In this document: in pieces, positions 34,483-46,668 of the stretch
Numbering within the stretch: the first letter of the stretch is position 1
Layout: each line of letters begins with the position of its first letter
Source: Leucaena leucocephala
Lineage: Eukaryota; Streptophyta; Magnoliopsida; Fabales; Fabaceae
Length of the DNA stretch: 64,000 nucleotides
Direction of reading: 5' to 3'
Assembly: GCA_037074615.1 (NCBI GenBank)
Contig: CM073537.1
Span: 21,409,989 to 21,473,988 of the forward strand
Translations under genes and position numbers: made by a program
Notes under the pieces: model-generated
Told to the model about the DNA's origin: nothing
The model's database searches: none
Seen by the model: the letters and a program-made list of their open reading frames with translations, nothing else

Positions 34483-37400
34483 AATAAAATTGACATGTAA
34501 ATAGATGTTTACATATAAGTATTCAATTTTTGAGTTTGGGTCCACCTTCTTTAGTCTTGCTTAAAGAAAATAAGCAACTGATATAAAATTATCGCTGCAT
34601 GTAAATATAGCCATATAAGTCACATGCAGGCAAAGAATTTTGCTCAATCCAATTGCCAATGGGAAAAATTGATAACTGACAAAGGAACAAGATTTGATTC
34701 TCTATTCATTCAAAATCTGCAGTTTCGTACGGTCTCTCACGACCCCTCTTCTTTTCTTTTAATAAATTTTTTTTGGGTCCTCTCTCTTGTTCAACAAAAG
34801 ATGGAATGAGAATCGATATCTCATCAAGTAGATTGAGATTCCTCATATTACCAAAAATCATCTTAAAATTTGTGTAAGCAATTTAAGGGGGGGAAAAGGA
34901 CGAGTCTACTCACCACTTGAACAAGATATATAATCTATGAAAAGCTTGAAATGCTACAGAAGATCTTACCCTTTTGGAGACCACTCAAAGCAAAGCAACA
35001 TGGGTACAAAACGCAGGACGAACAATGTTGTACACAAGAATAAATCCTCAAAAGGATTCGTATCCGTGTCGTACCTTTTTTTTTGGGGGGTGGGGGGTGG
35101 GGGGAGACCAATGTATCTGTGACTCTGTTCCAAATAGTCCATAGCAAAATCATAAACCCTATCTTTATGTGTAATAATATAACTTTTGAGTCTTCTTGAG
35201 ACTCTGGTCCTCTCTCTATGGATCATAATGCTTATAATAATAAAGTTACCATTTTGGCAAACATTCATATGTATTACTACTTTCTATTTTTATCACTAAA
35301 TCAGCAAAACTCTTAATATTGCATTATCTACAACTCTGATTTTAGCAATATTTAAGCCAACTTGAGAGATGCTGTGCACATGTTTATCTGCAATTCTACA
35401 CTCACTCATATTCATTACTTTGCCTATTTGAAGGACCAAGATTCACTCTGAATTATAACGTCCTTTTTCTGTTTTGTTTTTTGACAAATTCATTAGCTCA
35501 AGAAAACTGTGGGTTGTATCAGATTTAAGTCCTAAATATATAATGACAGATCTGGGAACTGCATTTCTCAGTCACAGTTCTAAATTTCTTTTGAAATTCC
35601 AGACTAGTATATCACAAAAAGTTCTAAAACTGCTGATGCCATACATGAAAAGGCAGACACAGTGTGAAAGAAAAAAATTTGTGGGCTTAAGAATCTGCTG
35701 AATGGGTTCTCAGTTTATGATTTTTTCCCTTTTATTTCTCAATAAAGCAAAGGCATTCAGTCAATGCAGTCCACGGAATCATTGGATTTGATCATTTGAT
35801 CCAATCCAGAATGCCGAAACAAGCCAATAGCATGGCGCCACGTGTGCAAGGGAGATGGACATGTGTGAATGAGAGGTTGGGAAGCAGGTCTATCTCAGTG
35901 GAGATGCATGAGCTGGTTTTCTTGTAAGTTAAGCATTTGGAAAAGCCTTTCCATTCAAATTTCCTTCTTTTCTTTTGTTTTTGAATGGAAACATCACTTT
36001 CTTCTTTGCTTCCACAAAAGTTTTGGAAAGCCAGTTGTGAAATAACGCCTACTTGTGCACCCAGAAAAGGATCATAAAAAAGATCAAAACTTTGCACTGC
36101 CAACTTGATGTTCAGAGACCATATTAATTATATATATAACCAAATTAGGGACGTTTGAGAGGGATTCTCACTTCTCACGTACGTTCTCATATTTGCTTTT
36201 GGTTTTCAATTCCAAATGCTTGTTAATTAGTTTGGTTGGATTATTATTATATATCACCGAGCTTTCCCACAAAAGACAACTCAAATGAGTGTTACCTGCA
36301 ACTTTTTAATGGCAAATACACATCCGATCTCAACCTTTAAAAGAAACCAACTTTCATTACTGAATATATATAGCAGAAGACGAACCACGTTTATTTGGTG
36401 GTTTTGCTTTCACCGTTTTGTTTTTAGGTATGACCATAAATCTAAGAGTTACACAATACAATAATTGCTCCACTTCCATAAACATACTGATAGAAATCAT
36501 AAAAAACATAATTTAATGAGCAACATCTAAAGAGAATTGTTTGCCCATTCTTGGTGGGTCTAAACCAGCCATGGCGTCCCCAACAAAAGGAACAACTTTT
36601 TGTCACAAAAGCAGTTCATCATCTTCCTTGGCTCTGTGTGTAGGCCCCACTGCCTCCAGCAGGGGACAAGCATGGAAAAGTCAACTAATTCAGTCGTTAA
36701 TTGGCAAGGATTGTGTTTTGCGCTGCCATTAAGAAATTATACATTAAAGTCCGAAAGAGAAAACCCCGGCCCACACCTTTGACCAATTATTGGAGAGGAC
36801 GTTCCATATCTAAAACACACAGAAAAATAAGCAAAAATAATAAAAAGTGATCAGATTATTATTTCAAAGTGCTCAAAAAAAAGAAAAGCTCTCATACCCT
36901 TTTAGGTATATATGTGTATGGCAGAAATTACTAAGTCCAAATGGATGAGCATGGAGATAGATAGAGCACTAACAGTAAACACACACACACATCTCTCTCT
37001 CTCTCTGATTTAAGAGAAAGGTTTATTCACACATGCCAATACCAAGCATTGGTATTGGTATCTTTACCACTATAGAGACTTGTGACTTTATACGATTGTG
37101 GCTTTTGAAATTGCAAAATCTGAAATCTTTTTGATGCGGTTGATTTTGGTTACACCACGTACATTGATTTGGACCACCCTCTCCACCCTCTTTTCCTGTC
37201 CATGCATAGTTCTTGTCTCTTTCTTTGCTTTCGTAATTGAATAATAATTCATCAATGCTTTTAAGGGTGTGCTGAAGAACAGGCTTCAAAACAAAACAAG
37301 CATGCAGACATATTATTCCAATCACAGCCATCAGTGTTCCATGCGCTCACATACGCACACTTGTGATTGTCTTTGTTGACAGAAATTGAGTCCAAATCAG

Positions 37401-38180
37401 ACAGAGATTTCACCCCCTCCCCCATGTGACAGGTCTTGAGCATATTCATGACAATCATAATACATTCTTATGAACATGGTGGCAACATTAATTAAGCAAG
37501 CTATGATTTGATTGTCTGGCTTCACTCATAGGTTGTTGAAACATTATCATTGGACCACGCTTCACCATGTTTTGGACCATATCTCACCGGATTTTTACAT
37601 TTTTCTGTGTTCTATTCTTTCTTCCTGTTGTTTTACTGGGATCATAAAGCATTTGCATAATAAAATTATTATAAAGTCATCAATAAAAGATTTAATTATT
37701 TAAAAATCCTAATAACAATTGGAAAAAATAACAATAATAAATTATAATATAAGATTTGATAATAAATTTATACTATTTTAAAATTTTGGTCATTAAGTAG
37801 TCTGGAAATCTTATGATAATTTCCTATAGTATATTTTTATCAAAAAATTTAATGATTAAGACCTCTATACTAAATTAAATATTGCCACCCAACAACTTAA
37901 TAGTAGTCAATAACGGACCTACATTATAGGTCTTGGGGCAAGTGCCCTCACAAAAAAGTTTTCATTTTGCCTAACTGTATATCAATGATCTTCAATAGTA
38001 GTATTTAATAATATTAGTTTTCATTCCCTAATAAAATAATAAAATACGTGTATTTGTTCGTTTCGGGCCTGTCACTTCATATTATTTGGGAATACTTCAG
38101 TAATGATATGAATTGTTCCATATATAATACTATTATTAAAATTATAAATAAGAGTAATTATTAGTTTTGAACAAATTAAT

Positions 38181-38560
38181 AGTATGATTGGTAGAGTGAA
38201 AGTGGAGGTAGGGAAGTTGAAGTGGATTATTCAACTTCATTCATTTGATACAATGAAAGTCACTTTTACTTCTAATATTTTGGGCTATTTTATTTTCATA
38301 AAAAAAAGTAAGAATTGAGATGATAAAAATAGAAATAATTTTTTTTGACAATTTTATCCAGTTATAAAATTTTTATATAATTTTAATCATTTCTAAATTA
38401 TAAAAAATATTTTAAATTATTTTATCACAAGTTATAAAAAAATATATCAATTCTATACTCATTTTTATAATATTAAACAAATTTTTAAAATTTATTTTTA
38501 ACCTAATTTTATTTTTATTTTATATAAAATTCTTTTATCCTACTAAACGTATCCTAAAGG
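38181..38560. mobile_element. Putative MITE of unknown class
   Basis: The left end gtatgattggtagagtgaaag and the inverted right end gatacgtttagtaggataaaag are similar at many positions, around an AT-rich non-coding core. Target duplication was not resolved. Confidence 0.35.
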
Positions 38561-39509
38561 ATTTGATCACAGGATTCTTATTATGAAATTCTACAGACAT
38601 AGAAATCTCTCTCGCCTTTAAATTTATCAAACAGTAATTATTAACAGACAAGCTTTTTGTTGATCTGGTCTCTCCCATAATGACATCTTTTCATATCCTT
38701 TAATATTTGTTGCTCTCTGAAATGGATCCTTTTGATGATCTCTCCCCGAAAATTTTGGGATTTCAAGTCTAGAAATTACCTTTTATTCTGCCGAATAGAA
38801 GAAAAAGACATGCTTACCTCAACCACCATATACAGGAACACGTTTTAATTTTTCATTTACTTTTGTCTCATTCTTATTATTCAAAATTCAGCCTCTCTCG
38901 TTCCTCGATCATCAAGTTTTTGCTTTTCCATGATTTTCATGATCTTTTCCTATTGGGTTCATGCTCATATATAACTTTGATGAGCACAATATCACTGAAA
39001 AGAGAGGGATCCGAAAAAAGTGGAAGCTTTTGTTATTTTTTTGACCAGGAGAAGAATATTGAATCTTTGAGGCTGATTATTGTCAATAATCTGGTAGGTA
39101 AAATCAAGGCAAGCTGGGTCCGATACTCTAAACTCTGCTTAATCTGATAAACACATGGACAAATCACGTGTAACCCGCGACTAACATATGCATATTCAAA
39201 TTATGCCTCCCTCTCCCTTCACCTCCTCCACTAATAATTCAACTACCTTTCTTTCAATTTGATAATTAAAATGGTAAAACCTGGGGTATTAAATTGAGAG
39301 GGGGGAAATCTTTGGACTAAATCATTAATTCAGTGATTTCTGATAGAAGCTTGTGGAGCCCCTTTAACATGTAGAAACGTATGAATATCAATGAAGGAAC
39401 AGTAAACATGAGAACAACTAGTACCAATAGGGTCAGACAAAGATATGCTTTATAGCCTATGAAAGTTAGAGATAGTAAAACAGGCTCAACTTGTTTGTTT
39501 TATCTCTGC

Positions 39510-39908
39510 CGGCCCTTTTTTTAATTTTAAAATTTTAATATTATTATTTATTTTACTTAAATATTATTTTGAATACTCTTATTATTGAATACTAGTAAAG
39601 ATGATAACTTATTTATTAATGTATGTTGACATATTATAATTGATTAATATTATGTTAATGTTTATTTAGACTTATAGTTATAAAATTTAAGATTTTTTTA
39701 TAAAAAATAGAAATTTTTAAGAGTATAACATTAGCAATTTTTTTATTATGCTAATATAACATTAAAATTTTTTTATTAGTATTTTAAAAATTTAGAAATA
39801 ATTTTTTGAAAATATTAAAAAAAAAGTGGCAGGCTGGCAGGCCAACTCGCTGCCCGCGGGTTACGGCAGGCTGGCCCACAACTCGTGGGTTAGCCCGTTT
39901 TCCCAATG
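39510..39908 (+). mobile_element. Diverged, 5'-truncated copy of the hAT-type MITE at 47409-48024
   Basis: From ggccctttttttaattttaa onward it follows the AT core of 47409-48024 closely (cgaatactagtaaagat, ttgattaatattatgtta, aagagtataacat). It then follows the GC-rich right arm (gtggcaggctggcaggcc) and ends near gcccgttttccca. The GC-rich left arm is missing. Confidence 0.72.
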
Positions 39909-39924
39909 TTAATGAGAGTTGACA

Positions 39925-40100
39925 GACATAGTAGAAAAAATACTCGTATCTCACAAGGACGAGAGTTTGATTCCCGTTGTTGTTGTGATGGCTCTTTTAA
40001 TAGGCGATCTTGTAAGTCCCCTATAAGTATTATCTGAGTTTTAGATTTATGCCATAACTTTAGTAGGGGATCGATGTCGAACTACTTAAACTTTTATTTA
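39925..40100 (+). mobile_element. SINE-like element, family C, copy 2
   Basis: The order is acgagagtttgattcccg (box B-like), then ggcgatcttgtaagtcccctataag, ttatgccataactttagtagg and ggatcgatgtcgaac. It corresponds to 29325-29525 and 40915-41110 read on the other strand. Confidence 0.58.
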
Positions 40101-40105
40101 TATGG

Positions 40106-40600
40106 GTGTGTTTAGATGCTTCTGAAACCATAGTTTCAGAAGTCCTTTTAGGCTAAACCTTGGTTTGGGAAAAATTTAAAACAAACAGCTATATTTGTCC
40201 ATAAGTGCTTTTGGACAAAACCATGGTTTTGAATAAACTATTAAAAATAGCTTTTTCAACAGTAAAAAAGCTTATGGACTATCCAATTATTATCTTACCC
40301 CTACTTTTTCTTACACCCTCTCTCCTACTTTTTCTTACACCCTATTTCCTCTCTCCTCTCTACCCTTTACCCTCTCTCCTCTCTCCTCTCTCTTATATTT
40401 TCTCTACCTCTCTCCTCTCTCTTACTTTTAATCAAATCATACCCTTTTTGGTAATTTACCAATATAAAAAGTCATTCTAAAAATAACTATCCAAACACTT
40501 ATTTATTCAAAATCACTTTTTTTTTTCCATAAACTCTTATCTAAAAGCCCTTTTTCATAAGCTGTCCATAAGCCCTTTTTTAAAATCCTATCAAACAGGC
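40106..40600 (+). mobile_element. Non-autonomous DNA element (MITE) with internal polypyrimidine tract, copy 2
   Basis: Inverted relative of 24345-24790. It starts gggtgtgtttagatgctt and ends aatcctatcaaacaggc, giving short imperfect inverted ends (gtgtttagat and ctgtttgata). A run of ctctctcctctc repeats lies in the middle. Confidence 0.62.
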
Positions 40601-40914
40601 TATATATATATAAAAAAAATATGCTTTATAGGCATATCTTTGTGGATGGGCAAATTGGTTTGGTTTACCTATGTATGCTTTATAGGCAATGACAAATATA
40701 CATAGAATGCAGCCAATGGGGCCCTCAATCAAATGCATTTAGAACGAAATATGAATTTGAATGAAATGACAACCCCATGTGCTTCTCTGTATATAAATGT
40801 ACGTGAAATCTCATTTACCTGCTTTCCCGCGGAGCGGAACCAGAAGCAACCTAAAAGGGTGATGAATTCAAACTAGGTTAGGAACTATAATAAGTTTTTG
40901 TCTTTTTTTTGTCT

Positions 40915-41110
40915 TTTTACAAAAAAAAAAATTTAAGTAGGTTTAGTATTAGTCTACCATAAAGATCAGAGTACAGCCTTAAGATTCAGAGAGCTTTTAC
41001 AAAGATTTATGAGATCGTCTACTAAAAAAATCCTTACAACGACAATTATAATTTAACTCGTGTCTTTATATGATACGAATCTATTTTTTACTATCTATAC
41101 TAATTATCAG
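40915..41110 (-). mobile_element. SINE-like element, family C, copy 3
   Basis: Read on the minus strand: gacacgagttaaattataattg, gtagacgatctcataaatctttgtaaaagc, then tctttatggtagac. This is the same order as the two other family C copies. Confidence 0.55.
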
Positions 41111-41872
41111 AAACTATAATAAGTTGATGTATACACGAGGAATCAACATTACATTTTAACCCAAAATCTAAACAGTCAAGGTTATGAGCCCTTCCACCAT
41201 TTTATATATTTCTTGTTGAATCTAATCTTATTCAATGTGAGATTTTCACTTCAAGTTGAAATTTTTCATACTTTAGATCTTAATAATCTCTCGTACAAGC
41301 GTGATTCTTAAAATGAGTTCCAACATGAGTTTTCATCATCTTTACCCACGAGTCCGTATTAAAATTAGGGCCAACTCAAATTTTGAGTTTTGAACGAGCA
41401 CGAGTTCTTATGGAAACTAGGACTAACTTAATTTTGGACTCCAAATGATGTGATGGTGTATAACCCAAAACTTCCTTACCTGCTTCCAACACCATTTTTT
41501 GGTGTTAAATAAAATCACATAAATTGTGAAACTGTGAAACATTGAAACTATCGGAGCATAGTACATAATTTCTGCTCTTTATATTACTTTGATATATTTT
41601 ATACATAACTCAAGAAATTTCTATGCATATCCCGCAGCATTACATAGACAAAAATTGGTAACTCGAAGAAATGAATATGCTGCTAATTTCAGATTTTCTT
41701 GCAAATCAACGCATTTTGATGATGCAACGTCTTTCTAATGACATTGCAAGGTCAGAGTATTGGTACACTTTCATCTTGCACCAATAATAATAATACACAT
41801 GATCATTCCAAAAGGAAATGCAATTTTTCCTTCTTTAGAGCGCCCCTCCCTCGTGAAAGGAACATGAAGCGA

Positions 41873-44800
41873 CTAGCTTGGAAATGCAAAGCGTGATCTA
41901 TCTGTAAGTTTACGAAATTTGCGATCAGTTGGGGATGCAATCTTCCCTCCTAAGCCTGACAGACGCATCATCTCTGCAATATGCAGTAAAAATGGTTACG
42001 TTTCCAATAAATACAAGCATTTTCATATTCATGTAAGCCTTACTAAAATAAAAAGACAGTTACATTACAGAGTAGGAACTGAAATCTACCACTCCTAGAC
42101 ATCATTGGATTGACAAATATGCACTTCTAGCTTTAAGTAATTTTTCCAGGGAAGAAATGAACATTTTGTCTGGAAACTTAGAGGTAGAAACTATGAACAT
42201 TTATTAACAAGTTGCATTAGCAAGCCAAAATCTCTTTTGCTCAAATCTTTGAGAAACCATGACTACCTCTACTTGCTACATGGTGGAATATTATCAAATA
42301 CTTAAGCACTTTGTAGTGTATATTCATTGGCGGTCATCTGGCATCAATCTTTAGAAATAAGAATGAAGTAGAAGGGGCTCCCAGATGTAAAAGTGGCCTC
42401 TAACAATAGAAAGGCTGGTCCTAACCCATGATAATTCAGTTTAAACTGCGCAAAACATTCATGTCTTGAAAATCTTAGACCATTAAGTGAACAGTAGAGT
42501 TTCAGCTCTGTTTTTTCACTCGCAAATAAAGCCAAGGGAAGCTTTTTGACATTTAAACAAAAAGATTTCTAAATTCTGTAAATATGTTTTTCTTGTTTCC
42601 AAAGGATGTTTAAAAGCATAGGAATTTTGTTGTACCTATAATCACCTGGGGCAGTGGCTATTCTAAATGGACCAATTCTGCTAAACAAAAGGAACATTGG
42701 ATTTTGTAACGGTTAAAGAAAATAAAAACTTACCCCGCTTCCTCTCTAGTTCTTCAACAAGTTCTTCCTTCCATTTCCTTTGTATCTCTGAGAAAGTTGA
42801 GCTGCACATAAAATTTTTCCCCTTCTTTGATTTGAGTTCTATTTGGAAAGTAGAGCTAAAGCCAGTGTCAGACATTGGATACATACCTAGCACTAAATGA
42901 TTCCATCTTAGCATATTGAAGTGTCTCTTTCCATTCGTTAAGCTCAGATGGGTGGATTTCCTGCAAAGGCCGACTATTTGCACCACTAACTTTAGATTGA
43001 TTTTTGTCATGACATCCATGCCTTGCAATATTAGCACCATCAGCCATTGAGTATCGTCTGCTAGCCTGACTAGGTGACCTGATTTTTGGTGTTACATTTG
43101 ACACTTCTGAGACTACTTCGCTGTGTGCAATTGAAACAGGTATGGGAGGAACAACTGCGTTTGATATGCTAAAGAATTCTTCATAAAGAGGAGTTTGGAG
43201 TTTCTTCAGTTCCAGAGCCTATTGCCATTCAATTAAAATAAGGACAGAATTTTATACTTGCCACATCTCAAGAAGGCAAACAAATAGAAAAAATATCAAC
43301 TAACTAGCATACTGAATTGAGAGTGGTCTCGTCAAGTATTCATTAACAAATAATGTCATGTTTAAAAATAATACCTTTTCATCTAGAAAAGCTCTAATTT
43401 TTGACTCTGTGACTTCTTCATCGTCATCAGCTCCTAGAGGTTCACTTGGAAATGAAAATTCATTCACCACCTTTCGAGATGCTTCAGTGCTTCTCATTGT
43501 TTTGTTAATTGTCTGATCAGGAGACAAGTTTGTTCCCTTTCTCCCCAAATCTGGACTTTTATCGAAATTGCATGTCCATTCATCCATAGGTTCACACATT
43601 GGGTTGAAACTCTGATACAATGAGCATAGCATCTCATTATTAGCAAATAGTTAACCATAAAACATAAAAAAATGGAAGAACAAAAAAAAAAAAAAGACCT
43701 TTATATCATCTGACGAAATGCGAGATTCAGACTTCACTGATGCACCATAAAAAAGATCATCTTTGTCATCTATTTGACACATGTCATCATCATAATTGCT
43801 TGTTCCTTGATAGAAATCTGATTTTGAAAGAGTCTCAGGAGACACAGATGAGCATCTTATGCTATCCATCTGACAAACATCCTTGAGACCTATTCCCCTG
43901 ACAAAACCCAAACTGCATAAACAAGAGGTATCTAGTAGCCCAAACTCATAAAAGGTACCAAAAAATCAGGTTATACGCTTACGAGATTTTAGAGTCTGTC
44001 CCAGACGTTACCACCCTCTTGCAAGATTCCTAATATTTAAAGTTTAAAAGAATAAGAGAAGTCATGGCAAAATAATATACAATCATATAAACCCAATGAA
44101 GTAATACTAACCACAAATGAACTGCATAATGTGGGATTAGATTCTTGATACTCGCAGGTTATAAATGGATGCTGCAGATGATATCATTATGAGAATCATT
44201 TTTATGATTACAAGTGAAAGCTAAGTTAAAAACAAGCTAATGTGATTGTGTGTATGTTGCCGACATTGTATATCACATATGTAAGCTATAGAGATCAATA
44301 TTGTGCAGGGTTTTACCTGTAACAAATCTGATGCAGAAGGCCTTAGATCCGGTTCCCTGCCACCACAAATTGAATGATATTAAAACAAGAACAGTAGAAC
44401 TATCTAACAAACATTGGCACACTCAGGTGTCATACTGTCTTGACTGCCTCTCTAAAACATAGAAGTAATTAGAGTAAAATAACGGAGCAAAATTACTAAA
44501 GGAAAGTTGAAAGTCTTTAATGGCATGTACTTCTGCAAGCATTTTAACAAAAAATCCTTTGCCTCAACAGAGAGATGGTCAGGTATGGGTGGATGGGATT
44601 TAGTTGTCCCAATATGGAAAAGAGCCGCAACCTGAAAGAAATAGTAGCTTGAGTAAGCAAACTCTTCAACAACTAAGTCAGAGAGGTAGAGAGAGAGAGA
44701 GAGAGACCAATCATATAAGTCCATAATCAGTTAGATTATGATGTCCAGTTGACATTCAAGTACCTCTTGAAACTGTTCACTCCATGGAGGCTTCCCTGTT

Positions 44801-46668
44801 GCCATCTCTATCACGGTGCATCCAACACTCCAAATATCAGCAGAGCTAGGAAATCACAAACCAAAAGTCCACGAAACTTAATGATCAGAATGAAGTACAA
44901 TAGGCCTCTCAATACTTCCATTCCTAAATGATCAATGTTTTACCAAGAGGTGTTTATATACTTACAAGCTATGCCCTGTCTGCAGAATAACTTCAGGGGC
45001 CATCCAATATGGAGTACCCTTCATTGATTTTGCACCGTTCATGGTAGCCTATTACAACCCACAAACTTCATGTGTCATGGCCACAAAGAAGGTAGAAAAG
45101 AAGCTTCCAAGTGCAAATGAATTAATATGGGCAACAATGTCATACCAGCTCAACAACTTTCTTAGATGCACCAAAGTCTGCTAGTTTAATGCATCCTTTA
45201 TTATCAACAAGAATGTTTGCACCCTATATCAAACAATCCATTAACCAACATGAGAGAGAGAGAGAATCTTCTGACCTGGAAAGTAGGGGTACCCACCTTA
45301 ATATCTCTGTGAATAATTCCATTCTTGTGAAGGTACTCAAGACCCAGTAATAGTTGTTTTGTATACATTTTTATTACCTGTTCAGCAAATTATTCTCATG
45401 AAGCAGCAGCAGAATTACAACTTAGTAGAGTTTCCATACTTGTTAGGAAATAATAATTACTTACAGACTCAGGGAATGATCCAAATTTCCCCAAGAGTGA
45501 TGAGATAGATCCTCCAGGTACAAATTCCAGGAGAATATTCAAGGAATCCTCCTCCCTAGCAGTTCCCAAGTATCTCTGAAATATTAAAGAATGAAAAAAG
45601 TTGGTATTCATTGAATCAGACAGACAGCGCATTACTGGCATAATAAAAATATACTCACAACAATATTTGGATGTTTGAGATTCTTGAGAAGCTTCACTTC
45701 TTCTTCAAGTTCCAAAATATGGGCCTGGTTGAAGAAGATAAAAAGAGATTTTACATCAACCATGTTCTCCAGAGGCATGATAATCACTTGAAATGCTAGC
45801 AGTATCTTAGGATAAGCATAGAAGCATGGAACTATTTTATGTATAGCCTTTAATGCATTATTACTTAAACCACATGAATCTCAGATCAATAGTTATATAG
45901 TTAATTTCATATCCTTACTATTTGGGAGGGAAAAGATATGAAGCAATAGTTATATAGTTAAATAGTTATGTATAGCCTTTAATGCATTATTACTTAAACC
46001 ACATGAATCTCAGATCAATAGTTATATAGTTAATTTCATATCCTTACTATTTGGGAGGGAAAACATATGAAGCAAGTTTATGCAATTTTTGAAAACATTA
46101 AAAAAAAAATACTTCTTACTTGATTAGAGGAGAAAAACGATGAAAGAAAAGAAAAGAAAGTCGTCAAAGGCTAGATAAACTGATAAAGCAATATATAATC
46201 TATTATCTAGGACAGTAGACTGACATAACAGATACATGGATCTTTACCTGTGTTTTCTCTTTCGAAGCACTCCTTGCGGCAATTAAAACCTACACCAGTA
46301 AAAGGCAAAATCATCAACAAACACTTCCACAGCCTAAATGGGGAAAAGGACATTACATGAGCAAAAATGACATTAACTACCTGCTTCACAGCAATAAGCT
46401 CCCCGGAATCAAGGTTCATGCCCATGTAGACTCGACCAAAGGCACCACAACCAATCAACTCGCCCTTCCGCCACCGGATCGAAGGAGTATTGTCCTTGGG
46501 AACCGGAGGCAGAGCCCTGACGCGTGGCTGAGTGAAGAGACCAATTCGTGATTTGCGAATGCTGGAGCCAATCTTATCAACCAGACCGCCAACACCAAAC
46601 CCTCCATCGTCCCCGCCTGGGCTCCTGAAAACCAAGGATCGGCGAACAGAACCCAGAAATTCTTGCAT
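41873..46668 (-). CDS. ANP: ANP/NPK1-type mitogen-activated protein kinase kinase kinase
   Basis: Seventeen exons in phase: 46668-46381, 46289-46248, 45724-45659, 45575-45465, 45377-45297, 45223-45146, 45048-44966, 44845-44764, 44631-44531, 44356-44317, 44171-44112, 44029-43983, 43912-43699, 43611-43375, 43218-42887, 42801-42734 and 41973-41873 (TAG). Predicted length is 676 aa (family about 650-690). It starts MQEFLGSVRRSLVFR, the family N-terminus. The kinase domain (about 68-330) has the glycine loop GCGAFGRVYMG, AVKQ lysine, GIIHRDIK, LADFGASK, KGTPYWMAPE and ADIWSVGCTVIEM. The regulatory tail has ESKIRAFLDEK and LKKLQTPLYEEF, ending with a charged helix IQRKWKEELVEELERKR. NPK1/ANP kinases act with NACK kinesins and a MAPKK-MAPK pair at the phragmoplast in cytokinesis, and also in stress signalling. 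ANP1, 2 or 3 is not resolved. Confidence 0.95.
45837..46075. repeat. Tandem duplication in MAPKKK intron 2
   Basis: Two 110-bp units, 45837-45946 and 45966-46075, have a 129-bp period. I see one mismatch (aaaagat and aaaacat). They lie wholly within the intron between exons 2 and 3. Confidence 0.93.

Larger units (their letters stand above)
31674..41872. other. Gene-free interval between FAF and the ANP-type MAPKKK
   Basis: The two genes on either side point toward each other across about 10 kb. I find no coding gene. Short open frames such as 35792-36103 and 37023-37331 show no domain. The interval contains SINEs (33005-33120, 39925-40100, 40915-41110), Stowaway-like MITEs (33455-33712, 34250-34482) and an unclassified MITE (38181-38560). 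It also holds a broken hAT-MITE copy (39510-39908), a polypurine MITE (40106-40600) and a G-run tract near 35085. The rest is AT-rich. Confidence 0.6.

Noticed and set aside
35792..36103. 103-aa minus frame
   Set aside because: No recognisable domain and no splice partners; likely chance.
37023..37331. 102-aa minus frame starting MAVIGIICLHACF
   Set aside because: No domain is recognised, there is no continuation into neighbouring exons, and it is near a microsatellite; treated as chance.
37440..37580. miR166-like stretch (ttggaccacgcttcaccat) with a partly complementary upstream arm
   Set aside because: Similarity to miR165/166 is partial and the upstream arm pairs over only about nine bases, so a pre-miRNA fold is not supported.
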